Assembly (NCBI GenBank): GCA_036937835.1
Contig: CM072864.1
Coordinates: 21,660,001-21,724,000 of the forward strand
From: Pampus argenteus
Taxonomy: Eukaryota; Chordata; Actinopteri; Scombriformes; Stromateidae
Direction: 5' to 3'
Length of the DNA: 64,000 nt
Shown here piece by piece: positions 45,923-58,736 of the stretch (its first letter is position 1; each line of letters begins with the position of its first letter). The translations under genes were made by a program, and so were the position numbers. The notes beneath the pieces were generated by a model that saw nothing but the letters and a program-made list of their open reading frames with translations, had not been told where the DNA came from and made no database searches.

Positions 45923-48900
45923 TCAGGTGTCGTGGAAATCCTTCAGCAGCGTGCGTCGCCTCTGCTCAGCAATGTGCATCTGATTCTCCAGATCCTGTAA
46001 ACAAAAAACATCAATTATTACATCCATTATTATTTAAGACCTAACCTCTCCTCCCCTCTACACTCCTAAATAAAATGTATGTTTTAATAATCTTTTAATT
46101 TATGTTTCTTAGTTTATAAAAAGTTAATGCACATGAAACAGTAAAATCATCTGTGTTTCACTAGTCTGGGAAACTGATCCTTTTTAAGTGAAATATACTT
46201 AATCTAGATGTGTGATACTATTTTAGGAGAACAACTATTTATATTCCCTAACCCTAACCCTTTTCCACTGAGAAAAAAGGTACTTGTGTACTTTCCACCC
46301 CACAGTCAAATACCACGACACATTCAGGACATATACAGCATTATTTCAGATTATGTTTGGCTTTTTTTACTCACCTCTGGATTCTTAAAAATGTTACAAC
46401 AGACCAATGCTCTCATCTCTTAGCACATACTTAAATCAGCAGGGCAAATACCACAAAATATTACGCATCCCTTCAGTCATCTGTCACTTCTCATCTTCCT
46501 CTGTTCTAATTTTTCAGCTCCTCTCCTCTAGCCGGCTGCTCTCGCAGTTTTCCCCCTCCTCTTCCACTGCCCTCATTCATTATCCTCTCTTACCCCTCTG
46601 TCACTGGCGCTGAGCTCCCCCTCGCCTCCCACCACTCCTCTCTCGTAGGTGTCGGCTCGCTCCACCTTCCACGACAGGTTTTCTATCTCTGCCTCCAGCT
46701 GGGCCTGCTGGTACTCGAACTGCAGAGAAGAACAGACAAAAATCTAAATTAATATGATTGGATCAAGACTTTAAACAGGCTGTAGAAGTATAGTTACAGG
46801 CAGCGTGTGTTTCTCACCAGTTTCTTGCGTGGACCGGACTCCATGTAATAGGCATAGGGGTATGTATACTGCAGTGTGTAGCGACACTGGAAACAAACAC
46901 ACAAAATGTGTACTGAGTGGGGGAATATATGAAAATATTTATTCAAAATGTCAAAACTTCACTGGTGTAGATTTATTATACAATCATATTAAAGCTTAGA
47001 AGTCAGTATGTAATTTAACAGACAAATCACAAGACACATCTTCACTGCAATATTTTGAACTCATCCAATCAGGAAAAAAGTGAATCAGGTGACCTGTCTT
47101 TTTGCTGTGTGAGCAGCTACAAGTTAGCCATAAGGCTACTCTTTCTATCTCTGCGGACAGAAATGAACTGAAGTTTTAAATTGAAATTTAAACAAACTTG
47201 TCAGTTTAACCTATTTTATGTAAATGTCTTTTTGTGCATCTCCTCCTCATGTCATTATCTCGACATTGTTCCTCACTCTGCATCTACAACACACACACAC
47301 ACACACACATATACAGTTCAGTGTGTGGATACCTTAGCCAGTAGCTTTGCAGCGTTATGCAGGTACTGCCAGTCGATCCAGGTTCCCAGGTTGTTCATCA
47401 CTCTCTCCTGGATCTTCTCCTGGATTCTCTGGTACGTCTGAGCCTCCAACTGCAGAGACTTGTTATGATTCTCCCACTGGTGGAGGGAAAAAATAAAATA
47501 AATGAATCAATGAAAGAAAGAAAAAATCTCCTGCAGATTTATAGACTGGATTGAAACTTGTTTTTGTGCTAATAAAAAAAGCTTCAGACAGGTCGTAGTG
47601 TCTGTTGTCCTGAGAAGTGCTTTTCTGATGCAACTGTCCCTCAAATCCTTTATACAAGAGTGCAGGAGACAATCTTTTAATATCTCTGATCAAAGAGAGA
47701 TGAAATAACAATTTTGTGAGTTGATTTGGTCTTAGTATCTCTAAAACAGGGTTCTGACACTTTGAATACCACCCAGGCTCATCAGAAGGATGGAAAGGTT
47801 TTTAACACACCAAAGACACTACATTATTTTACTCATTACATTTTTCGCTATTAATCGTTTTTAATTTCATGTTAAGCAAAATATAAATGGACATCCAATA
47901 ACACACTCCTACCCTCTCAAAGTAGAAGAGGTATTTCTTGAGGGCCTCTCTGGCCTGAGCCTGCTGGCTCTGGTTGACTATATCAGGGTTTTCTTTGTAG
48001 CGACTGCACTCGTAGTATTCGCTGCCGTGAGTCTTCCAATCACCAAGACACATCCAGCAGAAGTCTGTCAGGGGAAAGAACACACATTTATTTACTCTGA
48101 ACTATTTCTCCTCACTAGTAACAGCCTTTGCACAACATGTACAGCAGTGTTTCCAAGCATTCTTTTACAGGACAGCCTAAAAAGGTTGACTAAGTTCTTT
48201 AGAAAATAGTCTACAGCAAGTCTAAACTGTATGATAATCTAATTTATAAAATCTGACAAGTGAAAATGACATTGGTGACTTGTGGGACACACTCAAGTGT
48301 TTTGTTTTTTTTTCTAAACTGCATGCTCCTTTAAGACTTTTTTGTGTGACATATCAAGCCACTAGGTGGATACAAAGTGCCTCGCAGAACAGTGAGGTGC
48401 AAAACTCTGAGACACAGTACTTACCGTGTTTACACTTGGAGCATTGCTGAAATAAACAGAGATATATGAGGAAGTCAAATTACTGAACAAGAAACCTGAA
48501 AACAACCAATACAAGTGACTAAATCTGAGCAAATGAGCATCTGAATGTTTTCATTTTATACAACCATTAAATATTTGATTTGTGGCATCTGGTGAGACAC
48601 AAACCACTTAGAAAATATGATAAGAGAAGCAAAAGATACATAACATATCATCCCAGGAATTCAGTGTCAAAGAATCAAAGTGTCACACAAGTTACGGACT
48701 TCAGCTCTTGGAATCAAAATATATTTTTCGCATTTCCTGTGTTCTAGGAAAGTGTGATTTTCAGTTCTGACTCACCATGTGATTGCACCCTCCGTTCTTC
48801 TCAATGCAGATATTGCACTTAGGACACTGAAGGAGAAAAACAACCACTTCACATTTCAATCTGAACTGCACAGTTATAATGAAATCAGAGCAGGTGGCAG

Positions 48901-51900
48901 GTTACAGCACATATGAATAATGTTCTTTTAAAGTTTTTAAAAGCTGTGTGTGTGTGTGTAGAAAACTAAAAGTATATGTGCGAGTATGCTGAAATAACAG
49001 TGGTTGAGTATGTGCACGTGTGTACAAATCCGTACATCTTTAGTGTGCGCGCTGATGTAGTTAGCCGTCTCCGAGTCGTCGGCACATTTGGTCAGCCATT
49101 TCCGGATTGTTGCACAGTCTGTGGGTGCGTGGTACATCTGACGGCATTTAAAACTGATAGAGAGGAAAAAAAGATTCACATCTCTACAGTGTACAAGGTA
49201 ATTACTTTCAGCCTCATTATAAAGGGACATTAAAAAAAGATCTGTCAGAAAAATGACATAACATGCAAATATCAGGTAGGTTCAGTCTTTCAATGAGCCA
49301 CATGGGAAATTTGGCTTGCAGTATGACAAAAACAAACAGGTAAAAAATAAAAATCTTTATTATCCACCTAATTCCATTTTGTCCAAGTAACCCTGTATCT
49401 GACTGTATAAAATGATATGAGGCATAAAAATGCTGACAAAAACATCTTTAAAAAAAGGGAAGTAGAAAGAAATAACTGCTTCAACAAATACACAAATCTG
49501 ATGCAGTGCAATATTTCATAGCTTGCAGACACGACACAGAATCTGACCATAGTGTCAATCTGACCACAATAAAACTTAAAATTGCATTAAAATGTCGAGC
49601 TATATTAGTACATTAATTCTGTAGGGTTTTTTTTGACGTTGTTAGTATAATTTAACGATGAAGGCCAAATACATCAGAGTGTAGCTCATTTGCATGATGT
49701 CCGTGTGTGTGTGTGTATCTCCTACCAGAAGACTTCACTGCAGCGGTTACACTGCACCCTACGTGCCCGTGGCTCCTTCACCTTGATGACGATGGGACAG
49801 TCTGCACCCGGACACAACTGCAACTGGAAGTGACTCTGTGGGTCGAAAAGAAAGACGAGGAACACATAAAGACTGTCAACAGACGAATCATTATGACTAT
49901 ATTGAGGAGCTTGAGGATCCTGATTTAATACTGTCTGAAGGGGAATCAAAGATTTGCTTGTCTAAACAAAAGCACAAGGGCTTAGTGATTTTTTCCCCCC
50001 TTTCTCACGCCCTCTCCACATGCCTCTGACGTCTTAGCCACTATACATTCATAGCACACCTTGACACAGCATCAGAGCAAACAGATTCAGCACACAGACC
50101 GACAGACACACACCTCGACGTAGTCTCTGAAGAGGTAGCGTCTGTATTTGTCCTTCAGCTCCTCTCCTGGCAGCAGTGGCATAACAAAATCTTCTGGCAT
50201 ATGCAGGGAACAGTCCTGAGCCATACATGAAATACCTGGACACACACAAAATGTTTTTAGAGGAGTCCTGAATCCTTGAGAAGAGTACAGTGCCCTTTTA
50301 CACAAAGCACACATAAAATTACAACCATCATTTGAATTTTGTGTCTTACTGGAAAAGCGCCAATGCGGTTGTGTTTGGTTTCAGTGAGCCGCTTTCTAGT
50401 GTTACAGTGACCCACAAACATGATTGGGTTCATCTTTCAACATAAAAAGTGCCCTTCAACCAGCTGATAGAGTAACACATATCAGGCTCAGAAGGACTCA
50501 GTATGTGAATCGACTTTATCAGAGAGAAAGTAGCACAGGGGCACACCACAAATATGCCGACGCCTAGCGCACACACTAATAAAAAAAAAAAAAAAAAGTA
50601 CTTGTGCTCCCACACACTCACAACTAAAGGACAAGGAGTCTGGTAAACTGTATGCACTTTACCACACATATACAGAATACTGCACAAAAACGTATTACTG
50701 ATCTGTGAACACACCCACACACCCATCTGCTCTCACACACACACACACACACACACACAAAAAAAATCATAAGGCTGCTGTAGGAGTATGCCTGCTAAAT
50801 TGTACACCAGATGGGAGTCATCAAAACCACAGATTACACCTCCCTTATCTTTAAGGCCACAAGTCATTCTCAGACTTTGCAAACACAAACAAATATGAAC
50901 CTGTTCACAAACATCCTGCCAGGATTTGCTGAGTTTTCTCTCGTTAAAAACAAAATAATTTAATGAGTGATGTAGCTCGTCGTGGTAAATCAAACACCAG
51001 TGTCTGCTGGTCTGAGAGGCTGAAACTGTGATGAAACCCTGAGCAAATAAAAACACACACCGACACATAAACACAGGGATAAACTTACAGATACACGAAG
51101 AGATTGGGAGCACAGATCAAACAAAGTGTGTGTCACCCGTTCTAATAATACAAGCTTTGATGACTACACACACACATATACATTTGCTACTTACCCACTC
51201 CCATGCCATCTTTGACCAGTACAGTGCAGTGCTGCTCCCAGCATGCTTTGCAGAAGGAGTGCTGGCAGGGAAGTGCCAGCAGGGAGTCTCTCCGTACAAC
51301 CTGTAGACACACGCCACACTGGAGGGACTGAGGAGCCTGAAACACAAACACATGAATAATCAACACATACTGTACTGAGAGCTTGGAGAGGAGCTCAATA
51401 TACATAAAATATTGGCTGAGTATTTGTGCTTTTAACCCTCATTTTTCACATGTCTGTTACTCACAGCGACTGATCTGCATGTGCTGCTTGGCTGAACCAG
51501 AGCGTCTGACAACAGCAGAGATGAGTTGGACTTATAGCTGTGGGAAACATGGACAGAGCCAAGGGTCATATGAGGACTTTGCAGTGCAGAAAAATGAGAG
51601 GTGATGTGAAAGAAAGTAATGAAAAACAGTTGCAGAGGAAAAATCACAGGCAGAAAGATAATATGATAAAGATAGAAAGAAAGAGGAAGTAGAAGAAACT
51701 GGGTAAAAAGGGACAGATAAACTAGAGAAAGACGAGAATAAAAAAAGGGAAAAAGAGAGTGGAAGGGAAGCTGAAAGTAACTGTAAAGACAGATGAATAG
51801 TGGTGAAAAAGAAGAGACATACCTGTCCAGTATTTGTGAAACCTGCCAGTGGAAATGCACCAGGATCAGTTTTGCTACTGCTGGTAAAACCTGAGAAAAA

Positions 51901-53773
51901 GAACAAAAAAACAAAAGAACGAGAGAATGAGAGAACGAGAACGAGAGACCAGTGGAATGTTGCATCATGAGTGGCGGCCATCTTGAAAGTCAGCGGGTCT
52001 ATAATGATGCACCGCTCTCATGTCCCTGTTTTGTTTTGTTCTTTTTACTTTAATGGATGAGAAGCTGACAATGCTGCTGATGAACAGGAAATGCTTCATG
52101 ATCCTGAGCCCACTGCACCCGCAGGGTTTCCTAAGTACTTATATCCTGGCTGCAACCCAAGTTATGACTTATTGAAGTTATTTGATTAATAATTGATTAC
52201 GATTTCACCAAAAGCAAATGCATCAATGACTATTTTTATAACTGAGTAAAAACATAAAACATTTGAATGAAATCAAAACTTCTCAGATGTGAAGATTAGC
52301 TTGCTCCCCTCTGTTTTACTGTTGAACACCTTTTAGTTTATTGATCATTGGTCAACGACATCACTTTGGATGGTGACTTTATTTTGACTAAGATATTTCG
52401 CAATTAATCAAAAGCAAATTGCTAATTGCTGACACCCCTGTGTCTGACTGGATATATTCTCTCTGTGAATATCAGATGAGAGAGGAAGTTAACTCAAGAG
52501 TATTTGGGGTTACATTAGCACCACAGGCCAGCTGTCCAGGGCTTGTATTGACTGAAAAGCCTGGAGGTAAACAACTCAAATGCAGTAAAAAAAAAAAAAA
52601 GAAAATGCTACTGCCATCAAAAAACACACAACTGATCCTCCGGGAGTTGCTCAGTGAAGAGAGATGTTACAGCAGCAACAGCACTCAAACTCAGACAAGC
52701 TCACCTACATAAATACAGAGTAGGGAGAAAAACTCCAGATGACATATGTTCATGGTTACTGTTAGATGTTTTCAGCTCCAGCATAAAGATGACATGAATA
52801 TTAGTCCTCATTATATGGCTGATAATTATAATACAACCACAATCACACTGCATGAACCTTTTCTGCAGCCACAAAGCTTAGTGTTAAAAACACACTAAGT
52901 CTAAACTTTCTGCCCCCCTATAGGTATTGTACACAATACACACAATAAACTGATCGATCTGTGTTTTCATTTAATGTCTCAAATTACTTTGCGCTAAAGA
53001 GTGACTTGATTAACGGTCTCAGTGGAGGAATTATTTTAGCAATAATGAGTTATAATCACATCACTGTCTTACACCCATGCAATCCTGTGATGACAGAGGC
53101 GAAAAACAACTAAAACACACATTCAGCTTAATACACTGTCACTACTCATGGGAAGCAGGAATCAATAGAACATGAATCTAACCTGCCGAGACCAGACACA
53201 AAGCAATATACAGCAAAAAAAATGGACTAAATTATTTTGCTTTAAATTGATATGGTGGAGCTAGAGGCTAAACTGAGGGGCTGCATAAAGGGCCGGTATG
53301 AGATAAACAAGGGTTTTTAACTGTAAACAATGAAAGATATATCAGTGGCATGATCGTCCCCTTGAGGCGTTATCATTAAAATGCAACCTACACCAATTTA
53401 TCTGACTTTAAAGACACATTTACCAGCATCTTGTTCTTGTCCAGTGATCATTTCAGAACCTGCTTTTGAAAACACTAACGTAAGAATATCTTTATTTCAC
53501 ACCACATCACACACTCACCTTCAGTGCAGCAGCCACAGTGTTCATCTCCTCCGTCAGCACCCTCTGACTCTCTTTGTACGTCAGGCAGGTGAACTGGTAC
53601 TCTTCCGGATCGAAGGAGTCGGCGCCCTGTTGCTCCACGTCGCTGGCCACACCATCGTAGTATGCGTCGATGTCCTCTTCTCCTCCGTCATCCTCATCCT
53701 CTTCTTCTTCAGAGTTTACCCCGAAGTCTTCCTCGTTGCTGTCCGATGCCTGGCTGTTCATGTCCACAGACAT
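45923..53773 (-). CDS. arih2: E3 ubiquitin-protein ligase ARIH2 (Ariadne-2/TRIAD1)
   Basis: An RBR ubiquitin ligase that cooperates with neddylated cullin-5 complexes (family knowledge). I rebuilt 14 coding exons: 53773-53519, 51890-51823, 51537-51465, 51336-51195, 50235-50114, 49835-49726, 49153-49036, 48826-48776, 48446-48425, 48064-47913, 47476-47333, 46886-46818, 46719-46594 and 45994-45923. All have GT-AG borders and the total is 1524 nt, 507 aa (human 493). Domains in order are an acidic N-terminus ([16 protein letters not shown]), a UBA-like region ([18 protein letters not shown]) and RING1 ([22 protein letters not shown]). Then come IBR ([20 protein letters not shown]) and RING2 with [17 protein letters not shown], whose GGC cysteine is the catalytic one. 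The Ariadne domain ends [12 protein letters not shown]. Exon 9 is only 22 nt. Exon 13 is 14 codons longer than the human equivalent. Confidence 0.97.
50733..50759. repeat. (CA)n microsatellite
   Basis: About 13 CA units in the arih2 intron between coding exons 4 and 5. Confidence 0.95.
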
Positions 53774-54039
53774 CCAGTCGATTGAATCAACAACCCGCAC
53801 AGGTAGACCTGCCGCCTACCTGTCGGATCCTGGTGGTCCTATCGGCTGAAATGTCTCGTATGAAGATCTACCCGCTTTGGCCGACCGCCCTTCCCACCCT
53901 GGTCCTGACGGTGTTCAGAGACACCCTGCTTTCCTGTCTGCCTGAGGCGCGGAAAGAACGCGCTCAGCAGCAGCGAAAGAAGCAGAAGAAGTCACACTCC
54001 CCGTCACTCATTTGGAAAGATTTTTACAGGGTGATCTGA

Positions 54040-57000
54040 GGAGGAAAAAAGACTGGGGAAGAGGATAAAGAGGGGAGAGAACATTATTATTTAAATAATC
54101 TTTATCTAAATATGTCAAGTAACAGTGGATCTCCTGTGAGATTAGACTGTATGATTAAATGTTTTTTTCCCCCCACATATTTTCTGTAAATTTTCCAAAG
54201 CCCGGTAACAGGTGACATAAGTGGACTGCTGTCCAACATCTACAGTGTCCTGAAAACCCTGCGATATTGTGGCAGTCTTTCTACAAATATTTGACTTTTA
54301 ACATTGAGTCTTTGGCTGACAATATGAGGAGGATGCATTTACAGAACAAAACAGCAATGACTCAGAGATACTGACAATGTAATGAATCTCCTCTGTATTC
54401 AGCTGGTCCCTCCACAAGTCAGATGCACCTTCTCTAAAGTTGTGTTTTGTTGGAGAGAATCAATTTCTAACCAGCCATCTGCGTTATCAGTAACTGCTGA
54501 GTGAAGATACTTTTTCACAGACGCACGAGTCTGAATCCAAAAGGTCAGCACACAAAATATCTTTAGAGGGCTATGCATGTTAGCACCAGTAACAAATAAC
54601 ACATAAACTTAAATTAAGAAAAATCCTGTTGTGTATTTAAATTTGGTTCATTTATTTTTATCTTGGCCCAGTTATTTCACTTTGAAAGAAATATATACAG
54701 TTAAATATTTTGATAATAATATAAAAAAAAAGTTTATTTCCTTCCTGATAAATTTTTACCGTTAGTGTAAATCCTATAACAATACATACAAAATTCACAC
54801 TGTTTTCTCGTCATATCTTACATTATTATCTGGAGTAACATCTATGGTGACTTCCTTAAAATAGGGTAAACTGCATACGACTCTACTAAGCACTTTTGGG
54901 AGATTAAAATGGAAAGTAGTTTAGCAACTGGTGAATCTTAGTATTTATTTGTCCCTGTTGCATGTCGACAGAAAAAAGCTTGTTGTCAGAACAGCAGAGC
55001 TGGTGGGTTTGGTCACAAGATCTCCTCAGTATTTTGGGTCCAAATTTCTCAAACACACACACATTTTGACATCACTCTGTCCATTCGACTTCACAGAGCA
55101 GGTTATATTTCAAACAGTGCTCTATAAACATCAATCCACTCCCTTAGACTGAGCAAAACAGAAACAGATTCATCAAGCAGCGTTCATATTTTGCTTATTT
55201 TAAAAAAATAAGTTTTTCTCAAAATGGAGCCTGGAATTTCCTTAAAATTTCCACAAACAATACTTGTTTACTGATGAAGACAAATTGGCAGTGGTGTTAG
55301 AAACCATCAGTCATCATGCGGAGAATAACAAATGCTTCCTGTTATGACCACAGATTACATGCATGCTTCTTTAACATGTGCCTTTGCAGGACAAGTGTAA
55401 AACTATGACATAGATATTGCCCCATGTTCTAAAATTACCCTCTTCTTAGAAACATAAAGTATATGCAAGACATATTTGCTAGATAGTGCAGCCTGTGGAC
55501 AAACTGATAGTTGCCATTACATGCTACAAGGCTGACGAGCCATGATTAGGTCGCGTCCCTCCCTCCCGCCTCGTCTGCACAGTCGATTAGATCACAGCCA
55601 CACAATTCCTACGCACCATTCTCATTGCTTTTCTTTTACTGTACGTGATCCATTAAAATCCTTCCTGAGGATCTACTTCTGTCTCTGTCTGCAGCCCTGT
55701 TTCTGCTCCCTGCCTCTAGTTGTGGATTGAACTTCACAACTTGACAGGATTTTAGTTTTAACATCAGCTCTCCTTCACATATACTATATTTTTTCTCCCC
55801 TACTACATTGAAGATCTCTTGAACATGTGCAGGACACAAGGTGTGCGTTAAAGATTAATGTCACGGTTTAGAGGATTAGCTGAGGATGCTTTAGCTTTGA
55901 GGGATGAAGGAGACATGCAAAGCATACCTGCAGTTAAATAGATGGCAAACCATGAAATAACACTGGATGGGAAAATAATTGGAGGCTCACAGCAACAAAG
56001 CAGTGATGCATGACTGATATAAAAGTCATCTTATACATCATATAAATTACAGTTGGCCAACTTATCTCTACATGTCTTCCATCAACATTTCCACATTTGT
56101 GTCTAAATTACAGTCAGATTTTCTCTGAGGATGATTTCCAAACTACTTGAAATATGAGTTTAAAATGACAGCAGTCCTGCTTCACATATCACATAGGATT
56201 TTTACATACATACACAGATTATGTGATATAAAATACTTTTGCAAGTACAAATTGCACTGAATAAAGTATTCACAAGCAAGTTTTATCACACTCCATATTG
56301 TGTTTGTTTAATGCAAAGGGGGAGATAATTTTGGTATTTTATGCCAAAAGTTTTCCCCCACCATCCAACAGGAGTTTAATGAATTCTGTAACTTCAACCT
56401 GGACGTAAATACTCACGCAAATAATTTCGACGTGTGATCTTTAGCCACAAAAGTATGAAGACACCGATCAAAGCCGTTTTCTGGCACAGGTCTTAAAATT
56501 TGACTTTGCAAAAATCCACCTGGATAAAAAACAAGGTTAGCCGGGAAAGCCTGCCAGCCGACCCCGGTGCCAAGCCGGCGACAGACGCACGGTCCAGGCT
56601 AAAAATAGGCTGAAAACTGGGTGACACACATCTTGCTAGGCTAATGTATCACCGCGTCCCAGCACAGGTCTGATAACACTTCTTGGGGGATGGGAGATAC
56701 GGGGTTCAAGGCGAGGTTAAGCAACATAAAAGTGGCTTGGTTCTCACTGGATAACGGTATTTCGGTCCTAAACGGTGGTGAAGTTAAATCCACAGAACTG
56801 CTGGCTAATTTACCGTTAGCCGGATTAGCTGCCTGGCTAGCTTGCTGGCAGCTACATTCAGCAGCGGAGTAACGGCTCGTCAAACCCACGAGTCATAGCG
56901 AGTTAAACCGCTACTTTCAAACAACACTTGGGGAAAAAATATATCCTCTATCAAGAATTTACAACACAAGAGCTAGCGAGGTTAGCACCCACCCAGTACC

Positions 57001-57158
57001 ACCCTTTAAAACGTCACTTCTCGTTGTGCCCCCGGCTCTTGCCCACTTTAGTCCGGGGATTGAGATGTAAACAAGGCCCTCTGGAGCTCGGGAGTACACA
57101 GACACGCACAAACAACAGCTGCGTTAATTTCCACTAGTTAAAAGTCGGTGGTGTTTAC
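54040..57158. other. Long first intron of arih2 (non-coding)
   Basis: AT-rich sequence between the proposed non-coding first exon (57159 upward) and the ATG-bearing exon. I see no further exon, RNA or clear transposon. Open frames here are short and unremarkable. Confidence 0.45.
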
Positions 57159-57300
57159 CTCTCGGAACGGTGTCTGCTCAGCCTGCAGTCACAGCCAGAA
57201 GTGTTTTGTGTGTGTGTGTGTGTGTGTGTGAAAATCCAAACAGCGATTTACACTCTGTCCGCTTGGCTGGTTGGCGGAAGTTAGACGGTTACAGAGGTAT
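57159..57300 (-). other. arih2: Probable non-coding first exon of arih2
   Basis: On the minus strand the sequence ends GTTCCGAGAG followed by a GTAAAC donor (exon edge at 57159). It lies just downstream of a CpG-bearing, CRE-containing region. ARIH2 genes of vertebrates have 5' untranslated exons, and the coding start exon at 53773 lacks a promoter-like context. The upstream edge is not defined; a (TG)n run sits at 57207-57230. Confidence 0.4.
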
Positions 57301-57307
57301 TTATCTG

Positions 57308-57315
57308 TGACGTCA
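57308..57315 (-). promoter_or_regulatory. CRE motif in the presumed arih2 promoter
   Basis: A palindromic TGACGTCA directly followed by CGTCCGCG, just upstream of the presumed arih2 first exon. The same 8-mer is found upstream of impdh2. Confidence 0.5.
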
Positions 57316-58736
57316 CGTCCGCGTCTTCTTTTAGGGAAGATGCAGCAGCGTCACTTCACGCACTGGTCCTGATTTCCTGAAAATACTACAAAATATGCTT
57401 TATTCCCCAATATCCTTCCCTCACTCTAAACACACCATACTGTCTTTCAACACTGTATGAGTGTTGCAACAATTTTTTTTAACACTTTGCACCAGGTCCC
57501 CTCTCTATCCCACCCACACACATTATATTAACATAAGTCAAATTTAGTCTTCTTTATTTATACCAGCTGTCTTTTTCTTACTTTGTATAGACACTCTTTT
57601 CTTATCTTACAAAAGTCCTTATAATAATTAAATCAACTACTTTTACTTTTTCCACACACTGATATTTTATGATCTAACACACACACACACACACACACAC
57701 ACTTAAAAGACTACAACATTCAATTAGGCTCGTATGCAATTTACTTGTATTCAAACATATCTTACAAAAAATACTTTTCATACAAAAAGCGTTCACTATT
57801 TTAAGTACAGCACTCATCTGCTGTAACACATATACAGACACAAGGTATGAAATAGTGACAAAAGTGTGAAAGGAATTAGTATGTGACAAAATGGTACGAA
57901 ATACAGCAAAAACGAGTGAACCTCAAGGGACGTGAAAGCCCAACAAGGAAAGAGAGAAAATGAGGAAGTACTGTGCTTGTGGCAACTGTCCACAACCTCA
58001 ATCAACTCAAGTATGCATGGTAGCCTGGAGATAACAATAAACCTGCTTAAATTGAGTGAAGACAGCATATGATATGGCAGGCTTTGATGTTAAATCTTTT
58101 TTAAAAAAAGTTTATAAATAATAATAATTAGCAGCAGTGTGTAGTGAAACTTCTGTAAAACTTTAATCTTTTACAGCCTTGAAGTGTTGGACAGATACAA
58201 TATCAGCCATGTGAAATATGGCCACCCATTGAATACTTGCAGGAAGTCTGGTGGTGTATCACATCCGTTCCGGTATGTCAGGTATGATAAGCGGTATGTC
58301 TTCATGTGACGTTAAACGCACACATCTGAAACTGTAAGCTGTAACATGACAGTTGAGTCACATTCATGTTGAGTTTGTTCTCTCACAGAAACCCTGAAGA
58401 ATCTCCATCTCATACAAAGTCAACCATACAGAACATGAGCTTATGGGAATATGTACGGAACGCACACAATGGAGGAAAACAGATCGATCTTGCAAGATCA
58501 GTTCATTAAAATCATTCATCTCCTTCTTCGTCCACCTCGAATCTGTTCCACCAGCTTATCCTGTTTTCAAGATATGTGAACATCTTCCGGGGTCAATTTC
58601 AGTAGATGTCAGAATTTAATCATATAATCGTGATTTAAATAAACCCAAGTGCTGCAGAGCATTAGAAAGGCCTCCAGTCTAGAGAAGTTTAGTGAATTAT
58701 TTCTCCCAATTTTTTTTTGTTTTAGATCTCCAAACA
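57316..58736. other. Intergenic region between arih2 and the xpc 3' end
   Basis: No gene seen. A (CA)n run lies at 57677-57702. The xpc 3' UTR (minus strand) should begin at 58736 downward; the nearest poly(A)-like hexamer I see is ATTAAA at 58620-58615. The rest is AT-rich. Confidence 0.4.
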
